Part shown: in pieces, positions 9,118 to 16,690 of the stretch | How positions within the stretch are numbered: position 1 is the stretch's first letter | Layout: each line of letters starts with the position of its first letter | NCBI GenBank assembly: GCA_900318685.1 | Contig: ONLL01000009.1 | Span: forward strand, 49,846-113,845 | Length of the DNA stretch: 64,000 bases | Source of the DNA: an uncultured Prevotellaceae bacterium | GTDB taxonomy: Bacteria > Bacteroidota > Bacteroidia > Bacteroidales > Bacteroidaceae | Direction of reading: 5' to 3' | Made by a program: the position numbers and the translations under genes | Notes under the pieces: generated by a model | The model's input: the letters and a program-made list of their open reading frames with translations, nothing else | Databases searched by the model: none | Told to the model about the DNA's origin: nothing

Positions 9118-11085
9118 ATGAAGAAATATATATTATCATCGTTAGCTGTTCTGTCAGCAGCAACTTTGTTCACATCTTGTAACGACATGCTGGACACTGA
9201 TCCACGTAAGACAGAGGTCACAGATGCTGTCTTCCCTGGTAAGGTTGCGGATGTTGAATCTGAACTATCGGCTATCTACAGTATCATGAATACGATGGGT
9301 GGCGGTGACTCTGACAACCAGAATATCTTCTTCTGGTGGGAAGTCATGTCCGACGACTGCTTCGGTAGTGGCGGTCTGCAGGACAACAAGGTAAAGTCTC
9401 TCCACCATTTGGTAGAGATGAGTGTTAATCAGTATGCAGAGCCTTACAAACTTCTCTACGGCGGCATTGCCCGTGCCACTTCTGCTATTGAGACCATCGA
9501 CAACGTGCCCTGGAGAGAAAATCAGAAGTCTCTGCGTAACCAACTCCTTGGCGAGGCTTACTTCATGCGCGGTCTCTATTACCTCTGGCTCAGCCAGTTG
9601 TATGGCGATGTGCCCTTGATTACCTCAACAGTTATTACTCCAGAGATGGAAGAGCAGGCTGACGCTGAGACGGCCATCTACCCACAAATTCTTTCAGACT
9701 TCGTTTCAGGTAAGAACCTCATGGGTACTGATAAGAGCAGGTCTGGTCACGCCAATAAGTTTGTTGCCGAGGCTTTCATCGCCCGTGCCTACATGTTCTG
9801 GGCTGGTTTCTATAAGAATGCCGGTGAGCTCGCCTCTGGCGGCGCTCCAGCCATTGATCTTGTACAGCAGGAAGGTTGCGACGCTTCATCTCTTTCTCAG
9901 TCTGATGTTGTTGACGGCCTGAAGGACATCGTTAACAATGGTGGTTACATGCTTTGCGAGGACTTCCGTTCACTGTGGCAGTACTCTAACAGCCTGCTCT
10001 GGCAAGAGACACAGGACGGTGGCGGTATCGTGCGTGTAGATACTGTTTGGACAGAAGATAAGAAGATTGAAAGACTGGATACAGTCCGCACAGGTCACAC
10101 TTATGCCTTCATCAAGGATATGGAGAAGAAGAACTGCTTCGACCAGCCCGGGATGGGTAATGGCAATACCGAGGAACTCTTCCAGATTCAATTTATGAAT
10201 GCCTCTGCGTGGAGCATCAGTGGTGCATATAACGCCCAGCGTATGTACTCCAACTATATTTCCGTATTCTGGGGACTTCGTAATGGTGCTTCTGCCATGA
10301 ATGGTGACCGTGAAAAGACTTATCCATTCAACCAGGGTTGGGGTCAGGGAACTCCTTCCTGCAATATCTGGGACGACTGGACTGCAGCAGAGAATAATCA
10401 GAGTAATCCTTACACCGACCTCCGCAAGAAGGCTTCTTTGATTGACCTCGATAACGAACTCGTAGGTTATGTTTACGAGAAGGACGACTGTGAGGAGTCT
10501 GGCTATTCAGTCAAGAAGTACGCCGAAGTCAATCTTGACGCTTGCGCTGCCAACAACGACACATGGTGGTCAATGGCTGAGGGCTATACCGGCAGTTCAC
10601 TTGAAAACAAGATGCAGGGTGACCACTTCGAGGACTTCTACCTGATGCGTTATGCCGACGTCCTGCTGATGCTTACCGAGCTTACCGGAGACGCAAAGTA
10701 CATGAACCAGGTACAGGCCCGCGCTGGTGTTCCTCTGACAGGATACTCTTTGAAGGCCGTTCAGGACGAGCGTCGTTGGGAGTTCGCGTTTGAGGGTATC
10801 CGTTTCAACGACATGCGCCGTTGGACTGGCAACAATCCTAACGAGAATTCCTATGCTCCTAAGGCTCTTCAGGCTCAGGCCGGCAAGCAGATCGTCTGCC
10901 TTGGTGACAAGTCAAACAAGCGCACGATGACACACATGACCTGTTCTTGGACTAAGCGTTATATCGATACTAACGGATTCTTACCCAAACCTCAGACTGA
11001 GATTACCGTGAAGAATGGCAAACTGAAGCAGAATCCAGGTTGGGATGCTTCTAATGCCGAGACACAATATAAAGTACTTTATTAA
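9118..11085 (+). CDS. SusD/RagB-family surface lipoprotein
   Basis: 655 residues. A lipobox with Cys21 (LFTSCND) marks a lipoprotein. The N-terminal region DMLDTDPRKTEVTDAVF, the helical TPR-like part (LRNQLLGEAYFMRGLYYLWLSQLYGDVPLI), and a RagB/SusD C-terminal region with AVQDERRWEFAFEGIRFNDMRRW are diagnostic. SusD proteins bind glycan or peptide substrate and act as the lid of the SusC barrel. The gene lies 14 bp after susC. It is longer than the usual 500-600 residues, with insertions around residues 300-330. Substrate unknown. Confidence 0.96.
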   Translation: MKKYILSSLAVLSAATLFTSCNDMLDTDPRKTEVTDAVFPGKVADVESELSAIYSIMNTMGGGDSDNQNIFFWWEVMSDDCFGSGGLQDNKVKSLHHLVEMSVNQYAEPYKLLYGGIARATSAIETIDNVPWRENQKSLRNQLLGEAYFMRGLYYLWLSQLYGDVPLITSTVITPEMEEQADAETAIYPQILSDFVSGKNLMGTDKSRSGHANKFVAEAFIARAYMFWAGFYKNAGELASGGAPAIDLVQQEGCDASSLSQSDVVDGLKDIVNNGGYMLCEDFRSLWQYSNSLLWQETQDGGGIVRVDTVWTEDKKIERLDTVRTGHTYAFIKDMEKKNCFDQPGMGNGNTEELFQIQFMNASAWSISGAYNAQRMYSNYISVFWGLRNGASAMNGDREKTYPFNQGWGQGTPSCNIWDDWTAAENNQSNPYTDLRKKASLIDLDNELVGYVYEKDDCEESGYSVKKYAEVNLDACAANNDTWWSMAEGYTGSSLENKMQGDHFEDFYLMRYADVLLMLTELTGDAKYMNQVQARAGVPLTGYSLKAVQDERRWEFAFEGIRFNDMRRWTGNNPNENSYAPKALQAQAGKQIVCLGDKSNKRTMTHMTCSWTKRYIDTNGFLPKPQTEITVKNGKLKQNPGWDASNAETQYKVLY

Positions 11086-11102
11086 TAAAATAAGTAACCA
11101 AT

Positions 11103-11819
11103 ATGAAAAAGATATTATTGTTTATCGCCGCAGTAGGTATGCTTGTAGCCTGCGATCCTGTATCGGAGGATATCAGCAATGCTGGTCACATTACTCTTGA
11201 TGAGCTCAAGGCGAAGACTACCGTCACTGTTGACAAGGCAGCCAGTGGCCAGAATGGCAACGTTATCTCTTGTTCGACCTCCGCACCAGTCAATGCGAAG
11301 TGGGATATTGGCGGAAAGGAATTCGTCGGCAACTATGCCAAAAAGAAGATGAAACTTGGCGACTACACCGTCACCATCACCGCTCTCTGTGCTGACGGAA
11401 CCGTCCTCACAGCAGACTATCCTGTATCTTGCAATGAGATCACCGACCCGCTCACGAAGTACACCCTCTGGGAAGGTGAGTTCACCGTTGGCGGATGGGA
11501 TTCAGCACCTCTGCGCTTCAGCGACAGCGAGGGTCAGAACTTCCCGACTCTTTCCGATGACATCTACTTTGGGCTCAAGACCCTTATCGTGGACGTTAAG
11601 GATGCCAGCGAAGGTTGCACAGCTCGTGTGATGAACGGTTGGTGGAGTTCCACTTATTATGACAATATCCCCCTTACTTCTGGTATGAAGTGGGAGATTA
11701 ATATCACTGAGCAGATTGCCAAGGAGTGCGCAAAGGGCAATGGCGGTGAGGGTCGTGACATGAACCTTCTGATCACGAACGGTAATGCTACCTTCACAAG
11801 TGTTTACTATGAGGAATAA
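11103..11819 (+). CDS. Surface lipoprotein, candidate glycan-binding protein of the SusCD operon
   Basis: 238 residues with a lipobox Cys17 (MLVACDP). An N-terminal Ig/PKD-like beta-rich region (about 30-115, ending in DYTVTITALCADGTVLTADYPVSC) is followed by a C-terminal beta-sandwich-like region containing WEGEFTVGGWDSAPLRF and MKWEINITEQIAKEC. The position (third gene after susC and susD, 17 bp downstream, before a terminator) is where SusE/F-type or SGBP-type proteins are encoded. That role is inferred from context; I do not recognise a named family with certainty. Confidence 0.7.
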   Translation: MKKILLFIAAVGMLVACDPVSEDISNAGHITLDELKAKTTVTVDKAASGQNGNVISCSTSAPVNAKWDIGGKEFVGNYAKKKMKLGDYTVTITALCADGTVLTADYPVSCNEITDPLTKYTLWEGEFTVGGWDSAPLRFSDSEGQNFPTLSDDIYFGLKTLIVDVKDASEGCTARVMNGWWSSTYYDNIPLTSGMKWEINITEQIAKECAKGNGGEGRDMNLLITNGNATFTSVYYEE

Positions 11820-11848
11820 TCATTCCTTGACAGTATAAATATGTTGAT

Positions 11849-11878
11849 AGGCTGACTCATTGATTGAGTCAGCCTTTT
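11849..11878 (+). terminator. Intrinsic terminator of the SusCD operon
   Basis: A perfect 11-bp stem AGGCTGACTCA / TGAGTCAGCCT around a TTGAT loop, followed by TTT. It lies 30 bp after the stop codon of the surface lipoprotein and just before the next start codon at 11892. Confidence 0.9.
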
Positions 11879-11891
11879 AAGCTTTTATAGT

Positions 11892-13667
11892 ATGGAAGTG
11901 ATTACAAAGAATAAAGTCTCTGCAGCCTTTCTCTATGTGAGTCTGCTGGCTTTCCTTGCCTTTGCAGTATATATATTGTATATCAATCAGGAGGTGCTCT
12001 ATACGGCACACGACCGTTCTGAATTCATCTTCGGAGCACCCTTCTTCCATACACTCATGTCGAGGCCCTTTGGCCTAATGCAGTATGTGGGAGCATGGCT
12101 CACACAGCTGTTCTATCATCCGGTCTTAGGTGCTGGTGTACTGTTAGCCATTTGGGTACTCATCTTCTTAGTGGGTATTAAAGCGTTCCGTCTGCAGGGG
12201 AAGGCCAAGAATGGGCGTGTCAGCAGGAATGCTGCCTCTGCCCTGATGCTCTTGCCTGTAGCCTGCCTGCTCGTATCGATTGTCGATCTTGGCTACTGGA
12301 TCTACATCTTCTCCATCAGAGGCTATTGGTTCTCGCAGTCTCTTGGTTACCTCATCATGCTGCTGCTCCTATGGGCAGCACGTTGCACCCCACGTCGTTG
12401 GCATCTGGCATGGTATCTGCTTGCTGTTTGTATCTATCCGGTACTTGGCTGGTTTGCCTTGCTTTTCATATTATGCCTGATGCTAACAGAGAAACCGACC
12501 TGGCGAGAACTATTGGGCTTAGCCTCGCTCCTTCTGACTCCATTCATTTGGCGTTCGCTGTTTTATTCTGATCAGAATCCCGACGATGTCATGCTGGCAG
12601 GGCTGCCACGCTTCGTAACACCAGTAGAGAAGAGCGAGCATCTTTCCATCCCATTCTGGGTGCTTGTCGCAGTTACCATACTCATATCGCTGTGCGGACG
12701 GTACCTCGCAAAGTGGTTCGTACCAGTGGTATGTGCCGCTGCAGGCATTATATTTACTTCATCGTTCATGTATCATGATCGGAACTACATCGACGAGATG
12801 CGCATGATACGTCATGCATCAGCCGACAACTGGCATGAAGTCCTTCAGGTGGCAACCGAGAACCCAAGCCCAAGCCATACGATGGTAATGCTCCGAAATA
12901 TTGCCATGATGAACGAGGGCGGCCTGCTCGACCGTTCATTTAAGCTTGGTAACGATGGCACCGACATCCACACCCCCGACACGCTCCACGTCAGCCTACT
13001 GAACATCGCATCGCCTTTAGTATACTACAACTACGGCAAGATGAACTATGCTATCCGGCTATGCTTTGAAAATGCTGTAGCCACAGGTTTCTCGCCCTTC
13101 TATATAAAAATGCTGACTCGCTGTGCCCATGCTACTGGGGAAAACCAGCTGGTTGAACGCTATACCACCTTGCTGCATCATAATCTGTTCTATGGCAACT
13201 GGCAGCCTACTCCCATCACTAAGACGGTAAGCGAGCTGCAGGAATCCTTCACAGACGAGATCAATGGTGTTGAGAACGACTGCGAACGTTATATTATCAA
13301 TAGCTTCAGCCACTCAACCGACACAATCCGCAAAGTGGCTTCAGAACAGGCATTGTTCTATTCCATGATACGTCGCGACTCGGGACGCTTCTGGGCATCG
13401 TTGCGCAAATACGTAAAGCTGCACCCAAATGAGTCATTTCCCTTGCATGCACAGGAGGCATATATCTTGTATATGGATAAGTCACCAGAAGAGAAGCGGA
13501 TGATGCTCCCTGTAGAACAGCACGTATACGACCGCTACAAACAGTTCTGGGAGGCCCTTGAAAGCCTTGTAAAGGCTGGCACGAAGCAAGAAGAAATAGG
13601 CAGAAAAATGCGCAGTCAATGGGCAGACACCTATTGGTATTACAACATATTCGGAAGAAAACTATGA
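11892..13667 (+). CDS. DUF6057-like polytopic membrane protein, first copy
   Basis: 591 residues. The N-terminal half (about residues 10-300) has roughly eight to ten hydrophobic segments, including FLYVSLLAFLAFAVYILYI and VLGAGVLLAIWVLIFLVGI. The C-terminal half is soluble and helical, with repeat-like segments (NYAIRLCFENAVATGFSPFYIKMLTRCA) that suggest TPR-type helices. This matches my recollection of Bacteroidota DUF6057 proteins; function unknown. Its TGA overlaps the ATG of the next gene. The same gene pair recurs at 15296-18264, so the module has been duplicated in tandem. Confidence 0.75.
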   Translation: MEVITKNKVSAAFLYVSLLAFLAFAVYILYINQEVLYTAHDRSEFIFGAPFFHTLMSRPFGLMQYVGAWLTQLFYHPVLGAGVLLAIWVLIFLVGIKAFRLQGKAKNGRVSRNAASALMLLPVACLLVSIVDLGYWIYIFSIRGYWFSQSLGYLIMLLLLWAARCTPRRWHLAWYLLAVCIYPVLGWFALLFILCLMLTEKPTWRELLGLASLLLTPFIWRSLFYSDQNPDDVMLAGLPRFVTPVEKSEHLSIPFWVLVAVTILISLCGRYLAKWFVPVVCAAAGIIFTSSFMYHDRNYIDEMRMIRHASADNWHEVLQVATENPSPSHTMVMLRNIAMMNEGGLLDRSFKLGNDGTDIHTPDTLHVSLLNIASPLVYYNYGKMNYAIRLCFENAVATGFSPFYIKMLTRCAHATGENQLVERYTTLLHHNLFYGNWQPTPITKTVSELQESFTDEINGVENDCERYIINSFSHSTDTIRKVASEQALFYSMIRRDSGRFWASLRKYVKLHPNESFPLHAQEAYILYMDKSPEEKRMMLPVEQHVYDRYKQFWEALESLVKAGTKQEEIGRKMRSQWADTYWYYNIFGRKL

Positions 13668-15271
13668 GAAGACATATCCATACCTGCACCCTGCTTCTGG
13701 CAGTAGCTTTGCTGCTCTTGTCATCGTGTGCCAAACGACCCGATATACCCTCTTCATCCAAAGAGGCCAAGTGCCAGCCTGCCATCTTCCCTGATTATTG
13801 CGATGTCACCGTGCCTTGCAATATTGCGCCGCTCAACTTCATGCTTCCTGCCAGCGAGTACGAAGCATGCGTGGCTCGTATCAGCACTCCTGATGGCCGG
13901 CAGCAGACTTATGGTGAGGGTGTAAAGGTTCAGATACCCGAATCGGAATGGCACGCCATGCTCGATGCATCTAAAGGCAAGAGCATAAAGGTAGAGGTAT
14001 GGGGAAAGAGGAAAGAGGAAAGAGGAGAGAGCAGAAAGGAGGGCGAATGGCTGGCGTTCAGTCCATTTGAAATACATATTGCTGAACAGTCAATAGACGA
14101 GTATATATCGTATCGCCTCATCGAACCATCATACATCGTGTACGACTATATGGAGATTGCCCAGCGCAACCTTACCTCGTTTGAAGAGACACAGATATTC
14201 AACAACAAAGTTAGCTGCGACGACCCTAAAGGCCAATGCATCAACTGCCATAGCTATCAGAACTACAAGACCGACAACATGCTGTTTCATGCGCGTGTGA
14301 CTCGAGGAGGCACAATCATCGTGAACGACGGCAAAGTATCGAAGGTCGATTTGAAGCGCGACAATACCATCTCTGCGGGCGTCTATCCGGCATGGCATCC
14401 CACCGCCAAGCTGATTGCCTTTTCTACCAACCAGACGCACCAAGTATTCCATACGGCAAATCCCAACAAGGTGGAGGTGTTTGATACGGCTAGCGACCTA
14501 ATTCTCTATGACGTCGCAACCGACTCGGTGAGCATCATCAGCAACGATCCCGACCTTCTGGAGGTATTCCCCACCTGGTCGCCAGACGGTAAATACCTCT
14601 ACTACTGCAAGTCCGTTCCGCTTCCTGAAGAAGTAGCCGACGAGGATATCAGATCCACGTACCAGAATATTCAATACAACCTCTACCGCCGCCCGTTCGA
14701 CGTGGCATCTCACAGCTTCGGCGAAGAGGAACTCGTCTATGATGCTACATCATCCAACAAGAGCGTTACCCTCCCACGCATCAGCCCCGACGGCCACTAC
14801 CTGCTATTTGCCGAAGGGCGGTATGGATGTTTCCATATCTGGCATCACGATGCCGACATCTACCTCATGAACCTCGATAGTGTAGAGTGTAGAACGGAGA
14901 ACGCAGAGTTTGCTACTGCTCTTGATAGAAGAGCAGACTCTACAGCGGTAGCAAACTCTACACTCAACACTCTAAACTCTAAACCAACAGTTTGTCCATT
15001 GGACGAACTGAACAGCGAAGGCTTTGCCGAGAGTTATCCCACGTGGTCGAGCAACGGACATTGGATTATGTGTGCCAGCCGTCGTGTCGATGGCAACTTC
15101 AGTCGTGTCTACATATCCTATTTCAACAACGGAAAAGCAGAAAAGGCCTTCATGCTGCCGCAGGAAGACCCAGAGCAAAACACCACCCGCCTGAAAAGTT
15201 ACAACCGTCCGGAGTTCATGGTGGAACCCGTCAGTATCAGTGTCGATGAGTTCCGAAAGGCGTTCTACTAA
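13664..15271 (+). CDS. Lipoprotein with one CxxCH motif and TolB/PD40-like repeats, first copy
   Basis: 535 residues. I chose ATG 13664 because it overlaps the previous stop (ATGA) and gives a lipoprotein signal with Cys22 (LLLLSSCAK). A CxxCH haem-c motif is at 192-196 (CINCH). The second half has WD/TolB-like beta-propeller segments: PAWHPTAKLIAFSTN, PTWSPDGKYLYYC, PRISPDGHYLLFAEG, PTWSSNGHWIMCASRR. Role unknown; an envelope electron-transfer or sensing function is speculation. Two repeat insertions are in frame: a heptamer array encoding KRKEERGESRKEG (14003-14030) and an approximately 100-bp palindromic element (14882-14982) encoding VECRTENAEFATAL and following residues. Confidence 0.8.
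   Translation: MRRHIHTCTLLLAVALLLLSSCAKRPDIPSSSKEAKCQPAIFPDYCDVTVPCNIAPLNFMLPASEYEACVARISTPDGRQQTYGEGVKVQIPESEWHAMLDASKGKSIKVEVWGKRKEERGESRKEGEWLAFSPFEIHIAEQSIDEYISYRLIEPSYIVYDYMEIAQRNLTSFEETQIFNNKVSCDDPKGQCINCHSYQNYKTDNMLFHARVTRGGTIIVNDGKVSKVDLKRDNTISAGVYPAWHPTAKLIAFSTNQTHQVFHTANPNKVEVFDTASDLILYDVATDSVSIISNDPDLLEVFPTWSPDGKYLYYCKSVPLPEEVADEDIRSTYQNIQYNLYRRPFDVASHSFGEEELVYDATSSNKSVTLPRISPDGHYLLFAEGRYGCFHIWHHDADIYLMNLDSVECRTENAEFATALDRRADSTAVANSTLNTLNSKPTVCPLDELNSEGFAESYPTWSSNGHWIMCASRRVDGNFSRVYISYFNNGKAEKAFMLPQEDPEQNTTRLKSYNRPEFMVEPVSISVDEFRKAFY
14003..14030. repeat. In-frame heptamer array (GGAAAGA) within the CxxCH lipoprotein
   Basis: Four units: GGAAAGA three times, then GGAGAGA. It encodes the charged run GKRKEERGESR, which the paralogue at 16687-18264 lacks, so it looks like an insertion. 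Since 7 is not a multiple of 3, loss or gain of one unit would shift the frame. Confidence 0.75.
14882..14982. repeat. Palindromic heptamer-armed element, copy A (in frame)
   Basis: Left arm of four heptamers (GTAGAGT, GTAGAAC, GGAGAAC, GCAGAGT), core TTTGCTACTGC, a loop, inverted core GCGGTAGCAAA, then four inverted heptamers (ACTCTAC, ACTCAAC, ACTCTAA, ACTCTAA). Total 101 bp. It is read through in frame as a peptide containing AEFATAL and STAVANSTLNTLNSK. Confidence 0.85.
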
Positions 15272-15295
15272 TTTTTCTTCTCATCATCTTTCCAA

Positions 15296-16690
15296 ATGAA
15301 GCATTTACATCTCTTATACACCCTCCTTTTCGGGCTGGCCGTCCTGCTCTTCTTCGGGTTGGCCTATCCGCATCATCTGCATTATCAGGAGCAGTTCCAG
15401 CTCTTCCTCTACGACAGCGACTATGTGTGGGAGGTTGTCAGGCGGCCAGGTGGCGTAGCCGACCTGCTGGGGCGTTTCTGCACCCAGTTCTTCCTTTTTG
15501 CCTGGGTGGGAGCCGCTATCATTGCTGTTTTGCTCTCGGCCGTGCAGCTGCTGACGTTACGGATGGCTACGCCCTCCAGCTCCCACAAAAGGGGAGAGAA
15601 AGGATTCCTTGGGGGGATTAAGGGGGGCTTCTACGGCCTTAGCTTCGTGCCTTCCTTCCTGCTTTGGCTCTTCCTGCTCGATGAGAATGCGCTGATGGGA
15701 GGTGTCTGGGCTGTCCTGCTCACGCTGCTTGCCATCTGGGGCCTTAGCCGACTGCCAGGGGGGTGGATACGACGCATCCTGATAATCATCACCATTCCGA
15801 TACTCTATTGGATGGTGGGCCCTGCCTGGGATGGAACCCATTACCACCGCTATCCGACAGTCGTTCCCGTGTTGCTTTATGCAGCATGGCTGTCCGCCAT
15901 CATCCTCCCACTACTGATGAGGCTAGTGGAAAGAGGAAAGTGGAAAGTGGAACTTTCCTCTTATATTTTAGTGTCCGTTGTTATGGGTACGCTCGTATGG
16001 AAGAACAGCAATTTCAAGGCCGAAAAGGTGATGGGATACGACTTCATGGCCACTCATCAGCAATGGAACCGCATACTTGAGACCATAAACAAGGAAAAGC
16101 CTAACAACCAAATCGGCGTGACTGTACAGAATCTGGCGTTGGCAATGCGCGGCATGCTCTTGGATCATATGTTTGAATATAACCAGAACGGCATCGCTGG
16201 TCTTCTGCCCGATGTCAAGGAAGATGCTACCAGTCCTTTGCCTACCGCCGAAGCTTTCTATCAGTTGGGCATGATCAATGTTGCCCAACGAACAGTATTC
16301 GAGGCTCAGGAAGCGATTCTCGACTTCCAGAAAAGTGGCCGCTGTTACAAACGCCTGGCACAGACCAATCTCATCAACGGCCAGTACGAGGTGGCCCGCA
16401 AATATCTCTCGGCCCTTCAGAAGACACTCTTCTATCGCGAATGGGCCGAAGAGACGCTACCGCTGTTGGGCAATGAAGAGGCGATAGCCCGTCATCCCGA
16501 ATACGGACGTCTGCGCCAATGGGCTTTCAAGGAAGACTTCTACTTTAGCGACCATGTGCCCCCCGAGATGCTCGAAAGCCTCTACTTCAGCAATACAGAC
16601 AATCGCATGGCCTATCAATATCTCTTGGCCTACTATCTGCTGACGGGCGACCGTGAAAGATATAATCACTTCATTTCCGTGAAACGATGA
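15296..16690 (+). CDS. DUF6057-like membrane protein, second copy
   Basis: 464 residues, a shorter paralogue of the 11892-13667 gene. The N-terminal half has about seven hydrophobic segments (LHLLYTLLFGLAVLLFFGLA; FFLFAWVGAAIIAVLLSAV). A soluble helical part contains NSNFKAEKVMGYDFMATHQQ and LDHMFEYNQNGIAGLLPD. Two loops look like repeat insertions: PSSSHKRGEKGFLGGIKGGF, from a G-rich tract at about 15580-15634, and LVERGKWKVELSS, from a heptamer array at 15926-15960. It overlaps the next gene by 4 bases (ATGA). Function unknown; the conserved coupling to the CxxCH lipoprotein suggests they act together. Confidence 0.72.
   Translation: MKHLHLLYTLLFGLAVLLFFGLAYPHHLHYQEQFQLFLYDSDYVWEVVRRPGGVADLLGRFCTQFFLFAWVGAAIIAVLLSAVQLLTLRMATPSSSHKRGEKGFLGGIKGGFYGLSFVPSFLLWLFLLDENALMGGVWAVLLTLLAIWGLSRLPGGWIRRILIIITIPILYWMVGPAWDGTHYHRYPTVVPVLLYAAWLSAIILPLLMRLVERGKWKVELSSYILVSVVMGTLVWKNSNFKAEKVMGYDFMATHQQWNRILETINKEKPNNQIGVTVQNLALAMRGMLLDHMFEYNQNGIAGLLPDVKEDATSPLPTAEAFYQLGMINVAQRTVFEAQEAILDFQKSGRCYKRLAQTNLINGQYEVARKYLSALQKTLFYREWAEETLPLLGNEEAIARHPEYGRLRQWAFKEDFYFSDHVPPEMLESLYFSNTDNRMAYQYLLAYYLLTGDRERYNHFISVKR
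15926..15960. repeat. In-frame heptamer array with short inverted arm
   Basis: Units GTGGAAA, GAGGAAA, GTGGAAA, GTGGAAC, followed directly by TTTCCTC, the reverse complement of the second unit. It encodes the loop VERGKWKVELSS between two membrane segments of the second DUF6057-like protein. Confidence 0.7.
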
